The translations under genes and the position numbers were made by a program. A DNA stretch of 64,000 nucleotides from Ailurus styani (taxonomy: Eukaryota; Chordata; Mammalia; Carnivora; Ailuridae). The notes below the pieces were generated by a model. It saw nothing but the letters and a program-made list of their open reading frames with translations. It did not search any database and was not told where the DNA came from. Numbering within the stretch: the first letter of the stretch is position 1; every line of letters begins with the position of its first letter. The stretch spans positions 294,537-358,536 of the forward strand of contig LNAC01000751.1 in NCBI GenBank assembly GCA_002007465.1. The letters run 5' to 3'. This document shows, one piece after another, positions 55,461-64,000 of the stretch.

Positions 55461-56437
55461 CACTTCCGCTCGCTCCGCCCGGCTGCCCCTTGGCCAAGAG
55501 CCGCCCTCCTTCCCTCATCCTTCCTGCCGTTTCTCGGGGCGCTCCCGTGCCTGCGGCCCCTTGGACTATGATCAAACCAGCTCCTGCCCCTCCTGTGGGA
55601 TCCTCTGTTGGTGTCGGACCTGGACGGGCATTGGGCAATGGCCCGTGGAGCCTGGAGCCAGAGGGACAGTGAAGTGTGGGCAGACGTGAAGCAAACCTCT
55701 CTTCCAGGTAGAAGCATGAAGATCTTTCCCAGCAGGGGCCTGCTGTTTTCTCTTTTCTTGGCCCTGAGACTGTCATGCACCTACCGGTGTGTGGTACGCA
55801 GGAGAGCGATCCCCTGAAGATGTCTGTGTCCCAGTCCCAGAACCTCTGATATGCTACCTTCCATAGCAAAAGAGGCGTTGCAGATGTGATTGAATGTCAG
55901 GCTCTTGAGATGGCGACATCGCTGTGGATTGTCCTGGTGGGCTTGGTGTCATCACAAGGAGGACCAGACTCGGAGGCAAGCGAGATGGAAGCGGAGGAAG
56001 GAGGGATATGATTGATGTCTGGCTGGAAAAGGCAAGGAAATGGGTTCTCATCTGGAGCTTCCAAAGGAACAGCCTGCTGACACCCTGATTTTAGCCCCTT
56101 TCCAAATTTCTGACCTCAAAATTAAAATAGTCAATGTGTGTAGTGTGGATTTGTTAGAGCAGCATAAGAAATTGATAGAAACTCTTTTATCTGCATTGGA
56201 CCAGGAATGAAAAGAATATAGATGTAACCAGGGCTAACAGGCTCGCAATGAACTTGTAGGGAAACAATGTTGCTATAAGTCACGAAGATAGAAGGCTCGT
56301 TCCTTACTGCGGCATACCTTAGCCAAAACTGACTGGCATAGGATTTAATGATTTTGGGAGGGCAATCAAAGCAGCATTGTTTCACTTAGGATGCCTTGGG
56401 CTGAAACTAGGAATCCTAATTTCTTTCTTTCTTCCTT
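55461..56437. other. 5' flank of NLRP12, no further gene
   Basis: No recognised exon. Possible upstream promoter sequence; nothing specific can be named. Confidence 0.4.
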
Positions 56438-56627
56438 TCTTTCTTTTTTTAAAGATTTTATTTATTTATTTGAGAGAGAGTGAGATAGAGCATAAGAGGG
56501 AGAAGGTCAGAGAGAGAAGCAGACTCCCTGAGGATCTGAGAGCCCATGAGGGACTTGATCCCAGGATTCCGGGATCATGACCTGAGCTGAAGGCAGTCGC
56601 TTAACCAACTGAGCCACCCAGGTGCCC
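56438..56627 (-). mobile_element. CAN-SINE
   Basis: Reverse copy with target duplication GAATCCTAATTTC on both sides. Confidence 0.9.
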
Positions 56628-56689
56628 AGAATCCTAATTTCAATGCCTTAAACAATAAGGAGAAATAAACTACAACTACAAGAAATAAT

Positions 56690-56860
56690 ACAGATTAATC
56701 CTGTGGGCATAATGTTAAGCAAGGGAAGTCAGATATTAAAAAGTGTGTTCTATATAATGACATTTGTACGAAATTCAAAAACAGGTAAAACCAATGAACC
56801 GTGTTAGGAGTTAAGGTATCGGTTGCCTTGGGAAGGGGGTCCAGTTCAGTCCCAACAGTT
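56690..56860 (+). mobile_element. L1 3' end fragment, sense, old
   Basis: 'cataatgttaagcaagggaa' and 'gttctatataatgacatttg' are diverged L1 3' blocks. Confidence 0.55.
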
Positions 56861-57090
56861 CTGATCGCCATTTTCTTCCCAGCAACTAGAACAGTGCCCG
56901 AAATGCTGTAAATGTCCCTGTTATATTTGATGAGCTATATAATGAATGAATCACACATTCATGTAACATTTTATGTGACCCAAGATGGAGACATTACCTA
57001 AGGGAGGGCACAATATTTGGAGAACAAAAATAATATGTATTTTGTTAAACTAGTTGGAATAAAAATGAGACCTTAAATCTACGTCCAGCT

Positions 57091-57297
57091 TCTTTTTTTT
57101 TTTTTTTTAAAGATTTTATTTATTTATTTGACACACAGAGAGAGATCACAAGTAGGCAGAGAGGCAGGCAGAAAGAGAGGAGGAAGCAGGCTCCCCGCCA
57201 AACAGAGAGCCCGATGCGGGGCTGGGTCCCAGGACCCTGAGATCATGACCTGAGCCGAAAGCAGAGGCTTTAACCCACTGAGCCACCCAGGCGCCCC
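57091..57297 (-). mobile_element. CAN-SINE
   Basis: Full reverse copy of the mustelid-type subfamily. Confidence 0.9.
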
Positions 57298-57689
57298 TAC
57301 TCAGCATCTGAGCAGTGCAAATTAGATCATCCTGTGGGGGAAGAGGAAGGCAGAGAAAAACGGTGGGAAGGGGAGGAGAAAGTGGGGAAGGAATTCTACC
57401 AGAGGATAACACCTTCCTCACTTGCATATGAAAATTGTGGAATGCTGGATGGGGGCGGGGAACTCTCATGGAAAGTTGTGAAGGCATTTTTAAATTATTA
57501 TTATCGGTCTGGATTGACTAGGAAGATAAAATAATGGACATGAAGCAGGAGACAGGGAATTAGGAGTGTCATTCCACCAGGATTCATAAAGGAGTGGATC
57601 CCATAGGTAGCAGGGAGTTGGTGCGTGTTTTGCAGGTGCCAACGTGAAGAAGGCGTTTGGGGGAGGCTCCTGCTCACTTGCTGGGGTAG

Positions 57690-57880
57690 CAGTGCAGCGT
57701 GGAGACCCCCAGGATCTCTCTGCGCCACCCTGTGCCCTGCCACCTCACTAGCAGTGTGCCCCTGGAAGAGTCACCTTACCTTCACTCCAAACCTCTGAGG
57801 GCTCAGCAAAGGAATGAAGAAATAGGACACAGGACAAGTCCTTATGTAACTTATGTAAAATGGGAATCTCAGAGGTGAGT
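57690..57880 (+). repeat. MIR fragment
   Basis: MIR-like: 'cactagcagtgtgcccctgg', then 'aagagtcaccttacc' and 'tgtaaaatgggaatctcaga'. Confidence 0.6.
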
Positions 57881-58240
57881 TATTGGGCTCTGACCCTCAA
57901 ATGTGACCTACTTCTATTTTCCTACTTCCACTAACTACTGTGGCCTCCACGAGTGGAGCCGGCCAACGGCAGGGGTGGAGGGATGGGACGGGTAGGCTCA
58001 CAGGGGAGCGGAGGGATTGTGAGAGCCAGTAATGCTTTCCAGACTCAGCATACGCAAAGAATATAGCTTTGGGGGAGGTTATTTAAAGAGTGGGGTTGGG
58101 ATTCGTGATCACTGCTGGGTACAATCTCAAACTCTCATGATTTTGAGTGCTTCTCAAACTTTAATTGTACATGACTCACCTGGGGATCTGATTAAAGTAA
58201 GGATTCTGATTTAGCAGGTCTGAGATTCTGCATTTCTTTC

Positions 58241-58667
58241 TTTTTTTTTTTTTTTAAGATTTTATTTATTTATTTGAGAGAGAGAGAGAGCAGGGGCAGG
58301 AGGAGGGGCAGAGGGAGAGGGAGAAGCGGGCTCCCTCTGAGCAGGGAGCCCAAGGTTGGGTTCAGTCCCAGGACGCTGACATGACCTGAGCTGAAGGCAG
58401 ATGCTTAACTGACTGAGCCCCCCCCCCCCCGGTANCCCCCCCCCCCCCGCTCCCAACCTTTTTTTTTTTTTCAGAGAGAGACCGTGAGTGCTCAAGGGGG
58501 ACGGGGGAGGGGCAGTAAGAGAAGGAGGGAGGGAGAGAATCTCAAGCAGACTCTACGCTACTTTTGGCGCAGAGCCAGATGTGGGGCTCCATCTCGCTAC
58601 CCTGAGATCGTGACCTGATCCAAAATCTGGCTCAGATGCTTAACCGACTGAGCCACCCAGGCGCCCC
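58241..58667 (-). mobile_element. two reverse SINEs joined by poly-C with an N
   Basis: Copies at 58241-58422 and 58456-58667 are separated by two C runs with an unresolved base at 58435. The C run is probably a sequencing or assembly weak point. Confidence 0.8.
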
Positions 58668-58769
58668 TAGACTCCGCATTTCTAACAAGCTCTTGGTTGA
58701 TGTCAGCACTGCTGGACCAAGTCCACACTGGCAAGGAGCCAGACTTGTGTCCAGATTAAACCTCTGTAA

Positions 58770-58848
58770 AAATGTCTTCAGGAGGTCTCGGTATAGAACA
58801 AATGTGAGGAATGTCTTCAGGAGGTCTCGGTATAGAACAAATGTGAGG
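58770..58848. repeat. 39-bp tandem duplication
   Basis: ATGTCTTCAGGAGGTCTCGG followed by TATAGAACAAATGTGAGGA occurs twice in a row without a difference. Confidence 0.92.
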
Positions 58849-58984
58849 AAATAAACAAAAAGCATTTATATAAATGAGGAAAAAAGACGTGGGTTCACTT
58901 TGGATTCTGCAAAGCCATGGAGTTGAGAGTTTCAGATGCCAACGACGCCCCAGACGCTGTCTGGGTTACATTGGTTAAAAGATC

Positions 58985-59180
58985 ATTAAGCACCCAGCGG
59001 TGTGCTGCCATTCACGGTGCCAGAGACAAGCCATGAAAGATGAGCAAATTCTCTGCCTTTATGGGACCTACTACCTAATAGAGCCAACAGACACAAATAA
59101 ATATATCCCGTTTGTATTTCAGACCATGAAAAATGCTATGAAGGGAAAAAATATGGGAAGGAGCATCCAGGAAGCCTTGT
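58985..59180 (+). repeat. L2-like fragment
   Basis: 'attctctgcctttatgggac' and 'gacacaaataaatatatccc' fit an L2 3' end. Confidence 0.55.
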
Positions 59181-59429
59181 GCAGGACATGGTGTGTGAGG
59201 TCAGTCTTGAGGGATGGGCAGGTTCAGCCGTGGAGGGGATGCACACCTTTGTGGACATAGAGACTAGATTGTGGCAGGAGGGAGGTGGGAAAAGGCTGAG
59301 CCATCAGATGGGTCTGGCATGTGGAAGGAAAGCAGGAAAATGTCAGATGAAGTAAGTGAGATAATACAGAGACAGATCAGAAACGCCTTAAATGAGGCTC
59401 GGACTTTATCCTGAGGGCAACAGGGTGTT

Positions 59430-59760
59430 GTGGAGTATTCTCTTTTTAATTGAGATAAGATGCATACCGCGTAACACTGGCCATTTGAACTATTTGCAAA
59501 TATACAATTCAGAGACATTAAATACATGGGCAATCTTATGCAGCCATCACCACTGTCTATTTCTAGAACTTTTTCCATCCCAAAAGGAAAATATCTTCTG
59601 GATATTTTATATAAATGAAATCATATAATATGTGACCTTCCTCTATGTTGGGCTTTTTTCACTTAGTATAATGTTTCAAGTTTCATTCATGCAACAGCAC
59701 AAATCAGTACTCCGGTCCTTTCTGTGGCTATATTATATTCCATTGTACGGCATGGGGTGG
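59430..59760 (-). mobile_element. L1 3' end fragment, antisense
   Basis: 'gcagccatcaccactgtcta', 'tttttcacttagtataatgt' and 'tatattatattccattgtac'. Confidence 0.82.
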
Positions 59761-59876
59761 TTTTGAGCAGGGGAGGGATGGCGTCAGTTCCCCTTTAAGG
59801 AAAATCCTTCAGGGCCCTTGTGGATGATGAACCGAAGGAGGCAGCTTGGAGTCCGGGAGAACGAAGAGGAGGCCAG

Positions 59877-59975
59877 CTGAGGTGTCTGGTTGGCTACGTC
59901 CGTAGAGCATGTGACTCTTGACCTCAGGGTCATGAGTTCGAGCCCCACATTAGGTGTAGAGCCTACTTAAAAAAA
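59877..59975 (+). mobile_element. old short SINE
   Basis: 'gtagagcatgtgactcttga' and 'catgagttcgagccccacat' with an A tail. Confidence 0.78.
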
Positions 59976-60605
59976 AATAATAAAGGACGAGGCTGGAGCC
60001 CTGGTCCCGGGGCCTGCGTGGGGGCAGTAGATGTGTTTGAGGGATGTGGGGGTAAGCAGCAACATCCCAAGGCAGGGGGAGAGGGAGAAGATGCCGCTAA
60101 CTTGGATTCTTTATGGGTTAGAGCTGCGCTTCCCTGCATGACTCACTACCTGACACCTCTCTCCTCACCACTGTCGCAGGAGGAAAAAGATTTCTAAGAA
60201 TGCAGAGGGGAAGGCAGAGGAAGGCCGAGTCTGTAACTATTTTGTACATCCCCTTTCAGAAAAGCCCTGATTTCTCAAGGGAAGGAAGAGAATTGGCAGT
60301 TTCTGGGGACCTGTCCAGCACAGCATTATTTCTACAGGAATGAATCCATCCCAGCCCCTGACTTCAAGGGCCCCAGAGTTTAAGGTCAAGGAAAGACCAT
60401 TTTTTTTAATGACAGTCAATTCAGAAAACACTGAAAATGCTTCCTGAGACTTCTTTCTTGTCAACAAAATGTGATTTTTCTGATTCTAAAAATGCCACGT
60501 CTTTATTGAAATATTCCGGTGTGTTAATAAGTGGAAAGGAACAAAGATGTTAAGAAACGTTTACTATTGTCATGACTGACACCAGGATTTATGTTAAGGA
60601 GAATC
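59976..60605. other. no supported gene
   Basis: Unique-looking sequence with short chance frames only. Confidence 0.45.
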
Positions 60606-60789
60606 TTTTTTTTTTTTTTTTTTTAGAGAGTGAGACTGAGTAGGGGGCCAGGAGGGGAGGGGCAGGGGAAGAGGGAGAGGCAGAATCTTAAGCAGGCTCC
60701 ATGCCCAGTGCAGAGCCCCATCCTTGGTTCATGACCTGAGCTGAAATCAGAAGTTGGATGCTCAACCAGCTGAGCCACCCAGGTGCCCA
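60606..60789 (-). mobile_element. old CAN-SINE
   Basis: Diverged reverse copy ending in GAGCCACCCAGGTGCCC. Confidence 0.82.
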
Positions 60790-60974
60790 AAGGAGGATCT
60801 CGAGGAGCAGGTTGGAAGGCAAAGATGACCAGTAAGAGCAGTAAGGGAAGACACTTGTGTAACCAGAAGAGTGGGATCCAGACGCTGAGCAGGTGTCTGT
60901 AGGATGGGGAGAAGGGGAATGACAGACAGAAGGAGAGGCTGGAACAAGTCGAGGGACCCACCAGAGCCCTCGTG

Positions 60975-61190
60975 AACACTTTATTTTTTGTTTTGTTTTA
61001 TTTTCATTTTTTCATTTTTTCAATTACGTTCAGCGAGCCAGCAGATAGTATATCGTTAGTTTTCGACGTAGCGTCCAGCGATTCATTAGTTGCTTCTAAC
61101 ACCCGGTGCTCATCCCAACACACGCCCTGCTCAGTCCCCATCACCCTGGTGCCCCATCTCCCCACCCCCTTTTGCCAACACTTTTAACAG
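60975..61190 (-). mobile_element. carnivore L1 3' end, antisense
   Basis: 'tcaattacgttcagcgagcc', 'gcgattcattagttgcttct' and 'aacacccggtgctcatccca' are the typical carnivore L1 end in antisense, younger than the other L1 pieces here. Confidence 0.75.
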
Positions 61191-61759
61191 TGATGGATGT
61201 TCTGCAAACGGTCATTTTAAAATTAATTTTTAAAATCTCTCTATCATTTCAGTGATATAAATCTCTCCTCCAGCCCTCCACAAAGTTCAGTAAAGTCTGC
61301 TGTTCTCCGGAATGCTCTGTGTGAGTGGATTTGCCTGGACTCCCGTTTCTGGGGAATCAGAGAATGCGTGCGTGAAATAATACGCCCGGGAGGCAAAGGA
61401 AACTCTAGAACATTATAATCCTTCCACGGTTTGTAGACACTTTGCTAAAGAGCAGCGTGATTGGCAGAGGTTCCAGAGAAGTTTCTTAGATCATCAGAGG
61501 GTCAAGGAAGCTAACATTAAGGTGAAGAATATCACCCACTGTCCAGACAGGGCTGCTTCTAAATATGACAGAAATAACAGATTTCGTGATTTGTTTGATT
61601 GGGCGCAGTATAAATTTTGAAGACTTATACAACTTAGTTTCGGTATTTACTTGTCAATTCCACTGTGATGTAAGTAAGTAGGTTTAATCTTTCCTATATA
61701 ACGAAGCTGGAGGTCAGCTGCCCAGCGGCTCACCGGCACTCTCAAGGCCCCTGGCTCCC

Positions 61760-61972
61760 GGGCGCCTGGGTGGCTCAGTGGGTTAAAACCTCTGCCTTTG
61801 GCTCAGGTCATGATCTCAGGGTCCTGGGATCAAGGCCCGCATTGGGCTCTCTGCTCAGCGGGGAGCCTGCTTCCCCCTCTCTCTCTCTGCCTACTTGTAA
61901 TCTCTTTCTCTCTGTAAAAAAAAAAAAACAAAACCCTAACTAAAAGAAAAATCTTAAAAAAAAATTTAAAAA
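61760..61972 (+). mobile_element. CAN-SINE
   Basis: Full + copy with target duplication CCCTGGCTCCC on both sides. Confidence 0.92.
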
Positions 61973-62382
61973 AAGGACCCTGGCTCCCCCCATTGTGTAC
62001 TCCCCTCCGTCTCTGGCATCTGCTTTCATCGTCATGCTGGCTGCCTCAACCCAGACGTCCACCACAGCTTCCAGCATCCCAACCATGATCAGGGCAGATG
62101 TCAGTGGGGAAACGGGGCTATCGTTTTATCAGGAAGAGCAAATGCCTGCTCAGAAGACAGCCCACTTTGACTTACATTTCACTGGCCGGGACTGGTCCCC
62201 TAGCCCCTGGTGTAGAGTTTACCGGGTAAAAGAATTCTCCTTTTGCCCTTCCACCACAGTCCATTTGCTTCTACCATGCTTCTGGACTCGAGACTGACCC
62301 CAGTCCCCAGTGTCTGAATCTAGTGTCAAGGTGGTCATGATGACAGACTCTAAAATTGTTGTCATGGAAAGTTCAAGCCTGC

Positions 62383-62480
62383 GATGCTGTGATGCAGTAG
62401 AAAGACCACAGTCCTGGAGTCAGACAGGCTGAGTGTGAATTTCGGCTCTGCCTTGTGCTAGCCCTGGGACCTCCTCCTGT
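62383..62480 (+). repeat. MIR fragment, sense
   Basis: 'gtagaaagaccacagtcctg' then 'gagtcagacaggctgagtgt' and 'ggctctgcc', the MIR core. Confidence 0.8.
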
Positions 62481-62699
62481 CCACGTTACCCCAACATCGG
62501 CTGGATTTGCTTTCCTGAGACATGTGACAACACGCCCAGTCCTTGGTGGCACCGAAGGAGGGCGGAGGCTGCCCTGTGGGAGGCCACGGCAGGGGGTGGT
62601 TAACCTTCACCGTGGTTGTCACGGAGACAGGGCGTCGAGGGTCAGCCCTTCGGGCACTGCAGTGACCACCACCGGCATGGTCGGCTCATAAGCAGCTGG

Positions 62700-62840
62700 C
62701 CATAAGATGGAAATCACCCTTGCAGCCTACAGATGGGGAAACCGAGGCCCGGGGGAGCCCCGGGGGAGGGTGCCTGTTTGGCAGAGCTAGACAGTGAGGG
62801 GACGTGACTTCCAAACTCACATCTCTCGGCCTCCCAGGTC
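62700..62840 (-). repeat. MIR fragment, antisense
   Basis: 'tacagatggggaaaccgagg' followed by 'cagagctagacagtgagg', the reverse of the MIR 3' half. Confidence 0.7.
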
Positions 62841-63940
62841 CAGCTTTTAGACCCGTTATCCGCTCGGTAAGGACACTTACTGAGCTTCCAGGCGACTCCT
62901 CCAATTTGGGGTTCACTGGGGCTCGAAGAAGCGACGTGACCTGCACCACCACCGAGCACACCGAAGCTGCGGTCCCCACTCCCGCTGCCTGGGGCCTCCC
63001 GTCCGGCGGTCACAGTCACCCCTTCCCCGGCCTGTGCACAGGGTTGCGAAACTTCCTACAGAGCGGTGTCCTCACCACCCCCCCGGCTCTGACCGCAGCC
63101 TGGAGGAAGTGCCCAGCCCCGCGGGCCCTGCCCCCACGGGGCTGGGTCTGTCTTCTGAAGCCCTCCAGCATCGCCCCTGTTTCTGCCCTCACCAACCAGC
63201 CAGAGCAGGCCACTTCCTGCGGACATGAAAACTCAGTAGTGCGAGGCACTCCACGACAATCTGTTCTGTTCTAACACCTCCGATCGGGTCACGCCTCCCC
63301 GCCACAAGCTCTCCTCGGACGCAGGAGGAGGACGCTTGGCAGAAGTTAGCACGGTGTGGAATTCTGTACTGCCCTCACCCCGTTAGTCTACGACCACCAG
63401 GAACCCCCCCCACTCGGCCGGCTAAGTCAGGTCTGTTCCAGGAGAACCTGGGGCGAGGTCTGCACCGGGGATCGAGCTCTGGGCGTGGAGCGTGGGTCCC
63501 CCCACCTCCTCTCCCCGAGTTTCAGGGTTCCCAAACTGCGGTCTCAGGAAGACCCTCCCCATTCTGCCCCTTCATCTGGACCTCCCCACTCCACGCTCTG
63601 GGAATCTGCCTTTGGAGCCGACTGAGTAGGGAAAGCTTGCCAGGGTGATGTAATGCAGAATCCCAGAAACCACGCGGCCAGCAAGGACGGGCCTGTCTTT
63701 CTCCCCGGCAGAGGTATGGGCCTGGCACGAGGCCAGCCGCTGGCTCTCTTCCAGACGCATCGCGGCCTGGGCTCCTGGGTGCAGATTGCTTCCACGCCTG
63801 GACCTGAGGGGGTCGCTGCTGCTCCCTCCAGACCCCGGCAGCGGGAGGATGGAAGGAGACAACGGAAGGGGAGCAGGCAGTTTTCTTAGGAAACCAGGGT
63901 CCATACAGTACGCAGATCACCTCCCTTCTACCCAGGCCTC
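62841..63940. other. no supported gene
   Basis: GC-rich unique sequence with overlapping frames of 60-156 codons on both strands. None shows a domain or a clear exon boundary set. Confidence 0.45.
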
Positions 63941-63967
63941 CCAAACAGTCACGTGACCAAGGCAGCG

Positions 63968-64000
63968 GCCAGGGGGGTGGGGTGGGGGTGGGGGGTGGGA
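63968..64000 (+). repeat. G-rich run at window end
   Basis: (GGGGT)n-like run with at least four G tracts. It could fold as a G-quadruplex and continues past the window. Confidence 0.7.

Overview
The window is nuclear DNA from a caniform carnivore, most likely a mustelid (ferret, mink, stoat, marten or badger type). The evidence is several dozen tRNA-Lys-derived CAN-SINEs on both strands. Their head (GCGCCTGGGTGGCTCAGTGG), their GCCTCTGCCTTCGGCTCAGG box and their TGCCTACTTGTGATCTCTC tail box are the mustelid-type variant. Multi-exon genes, GT-AG introns and old L1, L2 and MIR fragments fit a mammal. Nothing prokaryotic is present. The species call is an inference from the SINE subfamily.

Layout, left to right. 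(1) 1-4,100: antisense L1 remnants, then the last two exons of a minus-strand PRD-class homeobox gene of the ARGFX/PARGFX type. (2) 4,100-29,800: about 25 kb with no gene I can support, filled with SINEs, L1 and LTR fragments, and one 288-base assembly gap. (3) 29,833-31,570 (+): the early-embryonic microRNA unit miR-371/372/373, with a TATA box, three hairpins in order and a poly(A) signal. (4) 33,117-55,255 (-): all ten coding exons of NLRP12, tail to tail with the microRNA unit. (5) 55,256-64,000: CpG-rich 5' flank of NLRP12, then repeats with no gene I recognise.

This matches human 19q13.42, where a divergent PRD-class homeobox gene (DPRX), the primate-only C19MC cluster, MIR371-373 and NLRP12 lie in that order. 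C19MC is absent here.

The main result is the state of NLRP12. Its ten exons have matching phases and sum to 1,054 codons including the stop; human NLRP12 is 1,061 residues. The NACHT exon and all six 171-nt LRR exons are open. However, the pyrin-domain exon has an in-frame TGA 25 nt before its donor. The acceptor of the NACHT exon reads GG where AG is required, directly after a good polypyrimidine tract. The pyrin domain also lacks about eight residues. Two independent null-type lesions in an otherwise clean gene suggest recent loss of the full-length PYD-NACHT-LRR protein, or a rebuilt 5' end. The homeobox gene also looks degenerate at DNA-contact positions. The microRNA cluster between them is very well conserved.
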